This document shows, in pieces, positions 22,485 through 33,093 of a stretch of 64,000 nucleotides of DNA. Location of the stretch: positions 1-64,000 of the forward strand of contig JAUCBJ010004353.1 of assembly GCA_032718475.1 (NCBI GenBank). The letters are read 5' to 3'. Every line of letters starts with the position of its first letter. The first letter of the stretch is position 1. Origin of the DNA: Nemertoderma westbladi (lineage: Eukaryota > Xenacoelomorpha > Nemertodermatida > Nemertodermatidae). The position numbers were made by a program, and so were the translations under genes. The notes under the pieces are model-generated. The model worked only from the letters and a program-made list of their open reading frames with translations. It had not been told where the DNA came from and made no database searches.

Positions 22485-22877
22485 CCGCTAGAGGGCGTAT
22501 CATCTGAAAATTAACATCTTCTCTAACTTTGTTATTTTCATTCCGAATAGGTTTAAACTCGGTAGGCATCTACTACGGCATAGGCCATATCTTTTGCGGA
22601 GTCATAGAGTAGTCTGAAGTTCCCCTGTCTGCCGCTAGAGGGCGTATTATTTGAAAATTAACATCTTCTCTAGCTTTGTTATTTACAATCCGCAAAACTA
22701 TGAAGTTATATTGCTTAAGAGTTCTAAGGGGCGAGCCATGAGGCAAGATGTTTGAGACTTATTTAGATATATTATTACTTAATTTTGACCCCCCAATCGA
22801 TATCTATTACAATATGGGCTATATCTTTTGCAGAGTCACAGAGTATTCTGAAGTTCCCAGTCTGCCGCTAGAGGGCG
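22485..22877 (+). promoter_or_regulatory. Three CTCF-like motifs
   Basis: CCGCTAGAGGGCG occurs exactly at 22485-22497, 22632-22644 and 22865-22877, each preceded by TCTG, all in one orientation. It fits the CTCF core consensus CCASYAGRKGGC closely, apart from G at position 3. Two copies lie in a local duplication; the third has a different context. Binding is a prediction. Confidence 0.4.
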
Positions 22878-22984
22878 AAATGTCTCAAAGTGAAAACCAT
22901 ATGGTAGCCATGAATTGGTTACTAGGCAATAATACTGCATTTTGCAACGTTAGGCCTATTGCTGACCGAACGAAAACTGCCCTG

Positions 22985-23062
22985 GTTCATGCAGGGATCG
23001 AACCCATGACATACGGGAGATGTGAATTCAACGCAACCACTACACCAAGGTGGAACAGTAAC
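22985..23062 (-). repeat. tRNA-derived sequence (SINE head-like)
   Basis: The minus strand carries TGGTGTAGTGGTTGCG, an A-box (TRGYNNARNGG), and GGTTCGATCCC, a B-box, at normal spacing. The T arm pairs in four of five positions, but the acceptor stem does not close properly, so this is a tRNA relic or SINE head, not a functional tRNA gene. Confidence 0.65.
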
Positions 23063-23114
23063 CTTCGAATTTGTTCGTTGACGTTCGGATTTGTAAGACT
23101 CTCATTTAAGACCT

Positions 23115-23171
23115 GACACAGACTATGCCTCACTGAGGCACTGAGGCATAGACTATGCCTCACTGAGGCAT
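23115..23171. repeat. Short palindromic tandem repeat
   Basis: AGACTATGCCTCACTGAGGCA is present nearly twice in tandem, with GCCTCACTGAGGC itself palindromic. It sits at the inner border of the right arm of the foldback-like element. Confidence 0.7.
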
Positions 23172-23720
23172 GATTGATCAACTATTATTAATAAGCTGTT
23201 GCTTGGATAAAGCTAATTGGGGGTCAAAGGTCAACGATAAACTGTCTGGATATAGATAAGAGTAATTAGTTACCAGTAAGGGAGCTGTATACACTATGGC
23301 TAAGTATAACGAGATGAAAGTCAATGAGGTCATTTAGAAACCAATATATAAAACTAATTATTGGTAAATCTAAAATTAAATACAGTAATAAATAAATAAA
23401 ATTAAATACAATTAATAATTAAATTAAATACAAATAAATAAGTATTAATGAATAAAAGAGCTGCGGTGTCACTTATGACACCCTCTTGGGCCTCTAGGTG
23501 TACAGTTGGACAACACTGACACCATTGCGTATCGGATTGATTAATTAGGATAATCAATTAAACCCTAATTAGGAGTCGTAAGACACCTATTAGGGTTTAA
23601 TTGTACTAATTAATTGATGACACCTGTCAATTAGGGTCTAATTAGCCTAATTAGGAGGTGTCACCCAGACAGTCTGGCGCCAGTCAGTGGGGTCTAACAG
23701 TCGCCCAAGACCCTACTACT

Positions 23721-24274
23721 CTCAGCAACATCAAATTTCCCTAACCCAGATCTACCCTGCATACACAACTGTCGGGATAAGATGGCAAAGATAAAATATT
23801 TTCATCGTTTATATAAGAAGTTATTAAGAAATTGCAATATTTTGAACTAATCGCAAAGTTTAAAACACAATTTATAAGAGTTATATGTGTACATGTATGT
23901 TTATATGAATTGCACAATTCTAGAAATAGCGACTACTGTATATTATATTAATTCCAGCCTATTAAGTAACCCCACGCCCTTATCTTGGTATGGGTAGGTA
24001 GGCCATAGAGTGAGCTGAGAGTGAGGCAAAGTTCTGAAACAATTATTAATTATATGGGCAGGGCAAAATGGTTATTTGGCACGGTTTGGTTACTGTGGTA
24101 GCTAGTTCGTGGAGTTTGGATAGTTAGGCATACAGATAAAGTAGGCGAAGCATTGTGGCGCAGTACAAAAGTGTACTGTAGGGCCTAGGCATACCTACCT
24201 CCACCTAACTCTATTTATGCTCAGTTATTGTTCGGAAAACTCACTCTTATAAGAGGCATTGGATTAATAAGGGG
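23721..24274. other. Upstream region of the candidate host gene
   Basis: No ORF or repeat recognised. It should contain the promoter of the gene at 24275; no TATA or initiator could be assigned with confidence. Confidence 0.4.
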
Positions 24275-24943
24275 ATGTTGATGGATTTTAATGAAATTAA
24301 TATAATGCAATTAATTTCTGCCGCGTCTTTTCTTATTCGAATTACCTGGGGTTATGATTGTCCAGTTAGTTCAAATTTGAAAATTGTATCTAGAAATAAT
24401 GATTTACAAACGGAATATGAAAGGATATTTTCAAGGTATGCAGAAGTCAACCCTGTGATTGGTACTTTGGATATTATTCGTGAGAATAGTATCAATGAGA
24501 ATTGTGCGGTATGTAGCGTTCTAACATACCAGGGAAGAGGATTCTCCAATCGACATGGTGGTGGCGAGTTATCAGTTGAGTTTGTGGATAAGAACTGCTT
24601 CACTGCAGCAATAGATTGCCTATCCCTGGATGAGTACGGCTGTGATTACTACCGTACAGTCGTACTACCAGCCGCCAAGACAGATGAACATCGAAAAGAC
24701 CCCGTTTTCTTTGCGTTAGCAATGGCAGTCGCATTTAAAAGTGAGCTCACAGATGTATACGAGTCGTGCCAATGGCAATGCTGCAATGGAACATGCCCGG
24801 AAGCCAAGTGGGAGAACGATGTCATGGAAACAACCAGCACAACAGTGGCCACTACCTCTATTGTTACAGAAAACGGTTCAGATGGTGTAACACTGATGTT
24901 GGAATGGATTATTGGTGTTGTCATGGTAGCTCTAGTACAATAG
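24275..24943 (+). CDS. Putative secreted, GPI-anchored Cys-rich protein
   Basis: 222 aa from ATG 24275. The N-terminus has a hydrophobic stretch (IMQLISAASFLIRITWG) ending just before YDCP, as expected of a signal peptide. The mature part holds about eleven cysteines, including NENCAVC and the C-terminal cluster CQWQCCNGTC, suggesting a disulphide-bonded extracellular fold. A Thr/Ser-rich stalk follows (METTSTTVATTS), then GSDG and a short hydrophobic tail with no cytoplasmic residues, the pattern of a GPI-attachment signal. AATAAA lies 90 bp after the stop. The family is not recognised. It is the only ordinary gene-like unit in the window; it could also be the last exon of a longer gene. Confidence 0.6.
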   Translation: MLMDFNEINIMQLISAASFLIRITWGYDCPVSSNLKIVSRNNDLQTEYERIFSRYAEVNPVIGTLDIIRENSINENCAVCSVLTYQGRGFSNRHGGGELSVEFVDKNCFTAAIDCLSLDEYGCDYYRTVVLPAAKTDEHRKDPVFFALAMAVAFKSELTDVYESCQWQCCNGTCPEAKWENDVMETTSTTVATTSIVTENGSDGVTLMLEWIIGVVMVALVQ

Positions 24944-24962
24944 AGAATTTGTAGCGACATTG

Positions 24963-25015
24963 AAGCAAGGTCATCGTAATACAAGGCCTGCTCAGGCTCC
25001 CTCCCTCGATCAGCT
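24963..25015. repeat. Inverted repeat arm, partner at 28141-28198
   Basis: GCAAGG..ATCGTAATACAAGGCCTGCTCA and CTCGATCAGCTG reappear reverse-complemented about 3.1 kb downstream. The arm overlaps the 3' untranslated region of the cysteine-rich gene. The hAT-like element lies between the arms. Confidence 0.7.
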
Positions 25016-25032
25016 GTTCAAAGAAATCATAC

Positions 25033-25038
25033 AATAAA
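25033..25038 (+). terminator. Polyadenylation signal AATAAA
   Basis: Canonical hexamer 90 bp downstream of the stop codon at 24943, in the right orientation for the cysteine-rich gene. Confidence 0.5.
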
Positions 25039-26380
25039 ATTATAACATTACAAAAATCTGCACATGTATTTAATTTAATATGCCGATATTAATGTAATGT
25101 GATTGATTATTTACATTACTTATACGAATTACTATTATCACTGTTAGGAGAGAAATGCCCCAGAATTAATGAGATAATTAGAACTAGCTAACGAACATTA
25201 GTTCATGTATTTTATATTTATTATTTTTTTTCCGTTAGAACCACCAGTATTCCAATATAATGAACCAGAACTACAGAAAAGTTGGTGCTACTACAGTATG
25301 ACAGTAGATTTAATTACGTTATAGGGATCATTATCAGTGCCGGATTAACCTTAAGGCATATAAAGCACGTGCCTTAGGGCCAGCCGAAAATACGGGCCAT
25401 TTATTCTCAGCGAGTCATTCCTGTGAAAAATATATTTCTATCTGAAAAATCCACATTTTTTCTCACTAAAATTTGTTGAAAAAAGAGAAAGAAAGTGCAA
25501 CTTTCGACTACTTCCTAGTTTATATCTCTAAATTTGTGATAGAAAGGTACAAAATTCGTGCTCAGTCGACCGACAGGTGCTGTGTTATTATTTACTGGGT
25601 TCGAGACCAGACGGTAGTGGCACAATATTTAGATATTTCAATTTCATCATTATTATTAACGTAATTTAGATTCAGAAAAAGTTATGAAAAAATTTTACGG
25701 GAAACTCGTATTATAAATATAGACCCTAATAGATAAAATAAAGGATAAATTAGTTGTAGATAAAATAGTAGTCGATAAAAAAAAAATAACTCCTTGTCAC
25801 AAATTTAATTTAATCGAAATTCAGATGTTCTGCCCTCGTGTATTGAATTTTGCATTCGATGGCATTTTAGCTGCCAATTCCTGCAAAACCTAAAACTCTC
25901 GGACAGCATAATTGAATTTCAGTATATTAAAATTAGTGACAAAAAGTGCTCCTTTCCGGGACTTTTTTCTTATTACATTACTTGATCAGATAGTCCAAAT
26001 CTAGATCAGAAATATTATATCTTTGCACAAGCCCACACTTTTACTGTGTAAGGATGTTAAATTTATCAGCAAGTCCTGTAAAGATAAGTAAAAGTACCCT
26101 GCGAAACCTACGGTAGAGCAAATAAATAACACATTTCCTCGGACTGATCAAAATTAAGGCCTACTAACAGGTGCCCGTCAGCCTTAAGGGGACCGGCTAT
26201 TACCCCGAAAAGAAGTGAAACTTTTGAAAATTTACTAATTGTTTTTGTAGTTTGTTAGAGGGGTTTTCATATGGCGATATCGGATTTCAACAGTGAATTA
26301 TTTTTTGACCTCAAAACTTCTCTTTTCAACAACATAATAATATGCTGATATTCATGAATCATAAAACCAGATATATAATA

Positions 26381-26407
26381 GGGGGGGGGGGGGGGGGGGG
26401 GGGGGGG
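26381..26407 (+). repeat. Poly-G tract, 27 G
   Basis: Longest G run of the window, inside the hAT-like element. It is followed by sequence whose reverse complement partly recurs at 27447-27530. Confidence 0.95.
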
Positions 26408-26504
26408 AACTGGACGCAACAAAAATTCATCCCACAGGGAAATTTGGACGCAAATAACAGTTGATTACTCTCAAAAATAAAACTGTTACCTGTTCTATTG
26501 TGTT

Positions 26505-26548
26505 TAGTTTATTGTTTTGGTTAAAATAACGTGCCACTGTAACCTGCT
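26505..26548. repeat. Inverted repeat arm, partner near 27490-27530
   Basis: ATTGTTTTGGTTAAAATAACG..CCACTGTAACCTGCT recurs as its reverse complement outside the hAT-like element, with a few changes. One arm is inside that element and the other outside. Confidence 0.6.
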
Positions 26549-27109
26549 CATTTCCCTAAATTGAGAATTTAACATTGAGGCGGGATATTAATTCGCCAAG
26601 GCGGGTATTGCGTCGAGTAACTATCACAAAATATTTGATTCCAAAAATATAGCCCGGACATATTAAAACCCCCATAAATGTTTAAAAAACAATAATTTTG
26701 TGGTAAAATCTTCATAGAAGATAACCTACATATCTAGGTCCATTCTTACCAACATGTCTCTGGCCCACTTGTACCAAGAACTTCAACCCAGGTGGTAGGC
26801 CTATTACAGATCCTTAAACATGAGCTAATTTACATAAATAAATGCCTTAAAAGTTATACAATTTTTGACAAAACCGACCTGAAAACTAATTTTACAAAGT
26901 ACTTTACTTCACAGTGTTCTAATTATGTTAGCTTATCCAACGAAAATACTTTATATTTCTTTCGCAACATTTTCACCATTTCTATTGTTTTAGCAGCTTT
27001 TTCTTTTAAAAGGGTTTGTGGAAAAAATATTAATTTTCGGGCTATTTGCTAAAAATTTCTAAAATGTGCCTTAGGGCCACCAGAGGCTTAATCCGGCACT
27101 GATCATTAT

Positions 27110-29266
27110 TAATAAAATATATTTTATAATGGAAAACAAACATTAAGCAATAAATAAACATATTTATGTTGGTAGACTCGAAGACAGAATATAATGTGAT
27201 AACCAGTCCATGAAGAATTCGATATCGAGGAAAGTTTCAAGTACAAATCGACATCAGTAGGGTGGACCCTCCATTTGATATGTATTATTGATTTATAAGA
27301 TTTTTTATAAGAAATTCGTGTAAGAAGTGTATTTTCAATGCACAACAAGTTATTAAGTAATTACACAAGATTCAAACAAAAAATAAATTATTTGTTCGGA
27401 CCACGAGCTGCATCAGCCCCATTAGATTCAGTTTTGATTGCTAGACAGGGGAGGGGGGCAACTTGACGCCAATCCCATCTTCAGCAGCAGGTTACAGTGG
27501 CCCGTTATTCTAACCAAAACAATAAAAATATAATAAATTAAAATAATGTTGCGGACACCTTTAACAATTAACTTTACTACGTGACTTATGTCTTAGTGCG
27601 TCCTTCCTCTACAGACCACCAACATCTCGCCACATGATCGCCTCGCAACGGTATTGGGTCGATGAGATGTGAGATGAAGATGATATGAGATGAAGGTTCG
27701 AAAGTGGCCATCATGGGCGCTTTTTTCGGACCTTCGTCCCGGAAGCTCTCGCAGCCAGTTACAACGAGTTTCAGTGTAATAAAGCGAATTGTAGGCCCCG
27801 TGAAACCCATCAAAACACACCTAAAGCTAAAAACTTAAACTCCACTAGAGTTTGATATCAGAAATTTGCATAGTATAATCAGGCATAAGCCTACGTTTTT
27901 TAAATAAAACTCGGCAAAGATAGGTAGAATATTTAGTAGTAATTAAAGGAATATTATGCGAAATGCCAAGCCTAACAAAGAATACTGACACAAATCATCG
28001 CAATGCCCTGCCTTTTTTCTTCAATTTGATATATTATATGATTAAATTGACTTTCGTCAGCCCGAGTAACAAAACTTTTAAATATTAGTATTTTACCCTT
28101 CAGCAATAATAAAATCCCAAAAAGTACGAATTCTTATATCAGCTGATCGAGGTATTCTAGAATGTAGTGAGCAGGCCTTGTATTACGATCGCCTTGCTTG
28201 GAGGAGCATCAAAAACTATATACTTGTATGGTGGTTGTTTATAATTACAGTTTATTACTAGTGCAGGACTGCATGGTTACGCATAAAGTATATGCTTGTC
28301 ATAAGGCACATATTTCTGAAAAAATAAATATATTGGGTTTTCATATTGTTTACATTATTTTTGTCGGTATTGTATTGTCTGTATTATTTAATCTGTAAAT
28401 GTGACCCGTCATATTGAATGGGGTCAATTGACAAAATAATGGTTTCAGCCTTTTTTGGTTTCATATAGATAATTTAACGTAGAATTTCATTTTGTGTTCA
28501 AATTTCAATTTTCAATTTACATTGAAATTTACAATTTCAATTTGTGTTCGTATTTGAGTTTTTGTCGATTTAGGTTTTAGTAAGACACTAGTAGTAGCCT
28601 AAACAACTTCATTGAAACAGCGTCTGCCATAGTCTGCTATGTTAAAGACTTTACTGAACGGCTCCCGCGATGCGGGCATCGCTATTCCCAATGTTAATAT
28701 AGTAAAGTACTGTGGTAGTATAACTGGCTAATTTGGTAAGGCTAATTATCTATGCTTCACAACGTATCTATATATGGCTTATTTCTTTTGTGTAGCCGGC
28801 GACATACGCGAGTAGATTGAACCCAGACCATTGATTGTCATTCGAGCGTTTAATTATTGTTTAATGTGGCGTAGCATGAGATTCTTGGTCTTTGCGTTAT
28901 GGGTAAGTAGCAGAGGCTCGGTATATATGTTGTAACAAAGGAAAGAGTTGGGCTCGTTAACTAATTCGCTCAGCTTCGTTAGCAAGTTGTTAACGAATTG
29001 CGCGAAGGCTCCGCGAATGTGTTTTAAGATGGTTCTTTTGCGATTGACGATGAAAATTAAAAAAATTAAAAAAACGAATAGTGCCGTGTGAAGGCCCCAC
29101 CCATGTCACTTACCACGTCCCATATATTTATTAAAAATATTGTTATTGCTATATACCCAAGAAATAAATATTTATTATTAATATTAATGCTAATAATATT
29201 TTCACACACCTGCAATTGAATATACCCATAATCGAAATAAATAAATTATTTTATTAATGAAAGTGT
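27110..29266. other. Intergenic, no gene recognised
   Basis: About 2.1 kb of mostly AT-rich sequence. It contains the partner arms of two inverted repeats (27490-27530 and 28141-28198). Small open frames (for example 28198-28398, with a hydrophobic end) carry no recognisable domain. No further Polinton-type gene could be read downstream of the protease. Confidence 0.4.
28141..28198. repeat. Inverted repeat arm, partner at 24963-25015
   Basis: Reverse complement of the arm at 24963-25015, with a small insertion between the two conserved blocks. Confidence 0.7.
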
Positions 29267-29560
29267 CTACTGTAATAACAATAAATCATTGTACCGCAAA
29301 TTAGAGATGAATATATTCATTGCTCCAGGATTTTTCGGCACCTCGGTTAGATAATACAGACAAAATAGACCGCACTGAGTCGAATGTGGCGCTTGAAATA
29401 TTTTACAATTCCAAGTATGCCTTTGGGTATATTTATGCAACCAATAGGATATTTTTGGCGGCGGGGCTTTACCAAACGAATCTAAATAATAAGCAATTCT
29501 GTTAACCACATGCACGGAAGACCAGTGTTGCCCCGGTAGGCCTATACGTTGATTATTAAT
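29267..29560 (-). pseudogene. Adenain-like cysteine protease (C-terminal part)
   Basis: This resembles the maturation protease of adenoviruses and Polintons, which cleaves virion proteins. The catalytic His is visible in GQHW (His codon 29525-29527), followed by the acidic residue in YYLDSFGKAPP and the nucleophile in STQCGLFCLYYL. The motifs are in family order and spacing. The frame is open upstream of 29515 into the GQHW segment without a plausible ATG, so the N-terminus is missing or in another frame. The protein is shorter than the roughly 200 aa usual for the family. Downstream neighbour of the capsid-like gene. Called pseudogene because a start was not found. Confidence 0.7.
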
Positions 29561-29781
29561 AATAAATGAATAATTGTGTTTATGCTTATTTTTTTTTGTG
29601 TATTAGGTGTAATTGGTCGATTGCATAAACACCGATATATTCGGGCCCCACAGGGAATTTCGCTAATTATTGTATAGAGTCCAACATCTCAGCGTGTGCG
29701 TATCATTAAATGTTTAAGAGAATTTTCCTAATTCCACCGGCGGTGCGGCTTTGCTTACTTTGTACTATGCGAGATCTTTAT

Positions 29782-30990
29782 TTATTCAGTTATTATTTCC
29801 TTGGCCTCCGAAATAGATAGAAGAGCGTCATAGCTTGACATTATTATAACGTTAATAGTGTTAACTAGCCTATTACTAAATTTCAGAATCAAATGCCCGC
29901 TAGTATGTATACTAGGTTGAATTTCGTGGCTTTGATCACCACCCGCGGTAAGATCAAATACTATCAAAGGAAATTGGGTACGAAACCGTTCTTGTCTTAG
30001 TGAGCAAAATACGCCGCTCAAGCTCTTGAACAGATTCATTAAACTTTCGAATTCCAACATAAAATTTTTTTCTGGGAAGTTAGAGCGGTATGGATACCCA
30101 TGTATAATACGGGAATCGATGTTTAATTCGGCATAATTTAAATCGAAATGGTTAAAATGTAGCGGATTACTGCTTAATATACTTAGGTAATTTTCCTTGG
30201 ATTATGTTCGATTCTGTATAACTGGACTGTCCGCCGCCAATAGTGAAGGTTTTCACTTCTTGTTTTAACAAGTTATAAATAAAGTAATTTTTTTGTGACC
30301 CAACAAATGCGAGCGCATAACCTCGGCATCAATCCTGTGGCGTTTTATTTTTAAATTAATATTCATGATTTCAACTCTTGGGTTTGCCAATCCTACGGGG
30401 GGTTCAACTTTCAAAAAAAAATTATTCGATACTCGGTCTATACGAAGTCGAATGTTAATTCCTGGTGGCAGTAATTTGTCCTGACTTGTTAGGTCTAAAA
30501 AAATTGGGGCCACAACGAATTTAACATAATTCCCCCAAACGCCGTTCCCAGTAGCGACAGGTACCCCACCTAGATTATTATCTGTATCCTCATAACCACC
30601 AGCTCTTAAAATACCGCTTTTTTCGTTAGCATCTGTCAACAGTAATGTCTGAAACGTAGACTTATAGGCGTAGAACCCATTCGAGGTTTCAACTAGCTTT
30701 TCATTTAGGTACAACGAACAATTCTCAAACAGCGATCCTCCCGGGTAATTGAGATGGTGGAGGGTTGTATCGTCATTAACCCTATTACCATCCCACGTAA
30801 TTTTATATTTAATGTGAAATTTCGAATTCTTTAAATCAGTATATAGAACATTTGACTGGGGTATAAAGAACTCTATTTGCCTGGCATTCGCGTCAAGAGT
30901 AGAAATCGGGTAGATATCCAAAAAATGTGAAGATGTGTATTCTCGCTGATTTGTTTTACTCGAGAATAATGATAATTCTAATTTACTCAT
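29782..30990 (-). pseudogene. F54H12.2-type capsid-like protein (frameshifted)
   Basis: The first ATG is at 30990, giving MSKLELSLFSS. The N-terminal 240 residues follow the pattern of the F54H12.2 family found beside Polinton-type integrases: an early ISTLDAN..IEFFIPQS segment, then ENCSLYLNEKLVETSNGFYAYKS..LL. The frame breaks near 30265. The family segment ESNIIQGKLPKYI is readable in a different frame near 30190-30225. The C-terminal block (FDLTAGGDQ, GHLILKFSNRLVNTINVII) is open at 29782-30060. At least two frameshifts separate these parts, so no full-length protein is possible. Capsid function is inferred from family and context. Confidence 0.65.
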
Positions 30991-31033
30991 TTTTAAGTTA
31001 CATGAAAATATCACAACATTATTATTTCGCTTT

Positions 31034-31525
31034 TTAAGTTTGCGGCCAATGTTCATACCCACACTTTGGTGTCACCGTTTCCCATTCCTCTTTTTTTTTA
31101 CTTTTTGGGTTTGTAAATTGATTGTATACCCGTTGGGCGATTTGGCGTGTCTTTGGATGAGGTTCTAACCGTGCAGCCACTTTATTTATCAAATCATCTG
31201 CTTTACTGCGTAAAATACGTTTTCCTTCGGGAATTATGTATTTTCGCGCCACTTTTGCTGCTTTGGGGAGTGCTTTAGTTAGCACCTTTCTCCCTAACTT
31301 GCGCGCTAATATACCGAGACCGGTTTTTAATATTCCGCGCCCGCGCTGTCGATTTCGGGCGCATCGCTGGCCGAATTTAATATTCTTATTATTCTATACA
31401 CCAGTAGAAGGGCCAAACCCGGGGAGAATGCTTCCACCCTTAAAAACCTGTATATTGCTATAATTCCCACTTCCCAGTTGGATTTGTGGGGTGCTATATA
31501 ATTTAAACAAATTAGAATCTGACAT
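31034..31525 (-). pseudogene. Small basic core-like protein with in-frame stop
   Basis: From ATG 31525 the frame begins MSDSNLFKLYS and contains a glycine-rich GGSILPGFG. It meets TAG at 31394-31396, then continues in the same frame to 31034. It becomes strongly basic (RGRGILKTGLGILARKLGRK; ALPKAAKVARKYI). Small Lys/Arg-rich proteins in this position next to the capsid gene are usual in Polinton and adenovirus-like genomes, where they bind DNA or the capsid interior. The role is inferred. Apart from the single stop the gene looks intact. Confidence 0.5.
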
Positions 31526-31652
31526 TATTAATATGAGTATTTATTATAACGTATAATAATAATAATTCTTTACTACATACGTATATGTTTTTAATCAACA
31601 AATAATATAAGTACCACATAATAATACAATATAATTAATAAATATATACACA

Positions 31653-32163
31653 TTAATTTGATGACAACCATTTCCCATAACCAACCGCGAGTTTCATAGA
31701 ACAGTAATTAAAACAAGAATCTCTATCAGAATGGTAGACACAATTTGTTATTGCCGAATAATCATGGAAAAGACATTTGGTGTCATAATCGACATATTTT
31801 TCGTTTATGCCGTACGTTTCTAGAAGTATTCCATTCACATTAAATTCATTTTTTAAAATAAATAATTTCGGTATTCCGCTTATTAATATTTGAAACCCCA
31901 ACCGTTTTTTTTCTTGTAACCATTCCTGTATACACATTTTAAATGCGCTTTGGTCCATAAATCCGTAGTCAAAATTAATGTGATGTGTAATATTGGAGAG
32001 TTATGTGGCCGATCGTATTCGCTTAAACTTAAAATTTTTGCGGATGGTCCATTAATAAACCATACATTTTCTAATGATTTTATGGTAGTATTATAAGCCA
32101 CAAACTCTTTAAAATAAATGGTTGCAACGGAGTGTTGGCCGATCTGCAGATGATGCGTATAAT
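31653..32163 (-). pseudogene. Unknown Polinton-block protein (frameshifted)
   Basis: Two overlapping minus-strand frames join near 31900-31960. The first (from about 32163, without a clear ATG) reads HHLQIGQHSVATIYFKEF and on to ILHITLIL. The second runs 31958-31653 with SAFKMCIQEWLQEKKRLG and several cysteines (CLFHDYSAITNCVYH). No family is recognised. Position and strand fit membership of the virus-like block. Confidence 0.4.
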
Positions 32164-32495
32164 ATTGGAAATATTATTCCGGGGTTTTCCAGCGTCGGGT
32201 AATAATCACGCCTGCGGCTGTGACTTATAAATTTATCCATATAGTCGCTATTACTTCAGATAATCAGATAATAATAAATAATAAATAATTTACATCGATT
32301 AAATTGTGAAAATCTCAGTCAATTCGTATAAAATGAAGCTTCAATATTGAATTTCCATAATGAAAGCGCAACAGATCACCCGAATCCCCAACTAATTTAG
32401 CCTGTATATAGCGTAAATTAGATGTATTAATATATTATATGTATCGACTTCTCTAGTAATGACTTCACCGTATTCCCCTTCTAATGGCATTGTGC
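32164..32495. other. Gap between two Polinton-block ORFs
   Basis: AT-rich, no open frame of note. It may hold decayed upstream parts of the neighbouring unknown gene. Confidence 0.35.
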
Positions 32496-33092
32496 TCAAC
32501 AGCTGAAATTCGTTATTGTCCAATTAAGGTGAATATTTATGTTAGGGTCTAGTATCTCGACTGCGTCAGGATGTTTATGGCACTGGTACTTATTATTCCG
32601 TGGATTAATTCTAATTAAATTATAATCTCCTGCGTCGGTTTTTACACACTTGAAACCTAATTTATCAATATCGTGCTCTATTGATCCTAGGTAACCACCC
32701 AAACGTTTGCTGACGAATATTTCCCACTGTTTTCCTCTAAAATGAATAGTTATATCGCCCGACCTCGCTCTATTATCAACTATATTAATTTGAGCTTTAA
32801 TAATGCTTTTGTTGAAGAACTCAATGATTCTTTCCAATGTCAGGAACGACCCTTCCAGGAGAGTGACATCTCTTGTATCCATTTTTTTATTTTTTATAAC
32901 CTTTATATAAATGTTACTATTATCGTGATGAATACTAGATACGTAGGTTATACTAGTCAAACCTACTAACCATTGCCCTGTAGCGATAGGTAAAGGAATT
33001 TGTAAATTTGTTTGGAAATCGCTAGCATTATTACAGGGAAATTCTATTGGGTTCGCGTTTGAAGGTAGTACGACATAATAACTATTCATCAT
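32496..33092 (-). CDS. Polinton-block 'VGL' protein 1
   Basis: 198 aa from ATG 33092. The N-terminal motif is FPCNNASDFQTNLQIPLPI followed by WLVGLTSITYVS. It matches the pattern of the next gene (YPNNTPSDFTIELSKPIPI, WVVGLKEIQYVS). Proteins with this 'F/Y-P-x-N-T/A-x-S-x-F ... W-x-V-x-L-x-E-I' start are common in animal virus-like elements of this class. Their function is not established; a virion surface or minor structural role is possible. The frame is complete, though shorter than its paralogue because it lacks the YTDII C-terminal block. Confidence 0.55.
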   Translation of the reverse strand: MMNSYYVVLPSNANPIEFPCNNASDFQTNLQIPLPIATGQWLVGLTSITYVSSIHHDNSNIYIKVIKNKKMDTRDVTLLEGSFLTLERIIEFFNKSIIKAQINIVDNRARSGDITIHFRGKQWEIFVSKRLGGYLGSIEHDIDKLGFKCVKTDAGDYNLIRINPRNNKYQCHKHPDAVEILDPNINIHLNWTITNFSC

Positions 33093-33093
33093 T

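Larger units (their letters stand above)
21796..23720. mobile_element. DNA element with long inverted repeats (foldback-like)
   Basis: Left arm about 21796-22397, right arm about 23173-23720, reverse complements of each other with few changes. Outer ends are AGTAGTAGGGTCTTGG / CCAAGACCCTACTACT, and CTCAGC occurs just outside both ends (21790-21795 and 23721-23726) as a 6-bp candidate target duplication. The left arm carries an extra internal duplication near 21840-21920 around CTGGCGCCAGACTGTCTGGG. The middle (22398-23172) carries a 145-bp imperfect duplication, three CTCF-like motifs and a tRNA-like sequence. No transposase is present, so it would be mobilised in trans. Superfamily not assigned. 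Confidence 0.8.
25335..27101. mobile_element. hAT-like non-autonomous element
   Basis: The ends CAGTGCCGGATTAA (25335) and TTAATCCGGCACTG (27101) are inverted and flanked by an exact 8-bp duplication, ATCATTAT (25327-25334 and 27102-27109). An 8-bp duplication and CAGTG ends fit the hAT superfamily. The subterminal TGCCTTAGGGCC also pairs between the ends. The 1767-bp interior has no transposase and contains the 27-G tract at 26381-26407. Confidence 0.85.

Noticed and set aside
22985-23062. Functional tRNA gene
   Set aside because: The T arm is fair, but the acceptor stem fails to close.
22748-23116. 122-codon + strand open frame
   Set aside because: It crosses a tRNA-like sequence and the inner part of a foldback-like element; no domain or conserved start.
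27586-27820. Two overlapping 75-codon minus-strand frames
   Set aside because: No recognisable domain, start context or conservation; probably chance.
28198-28398. 66-codon + strand frame with a hydrophobic C-terminus
   Set aside because: It begins inside an inverted-repeat arm and has no further support.
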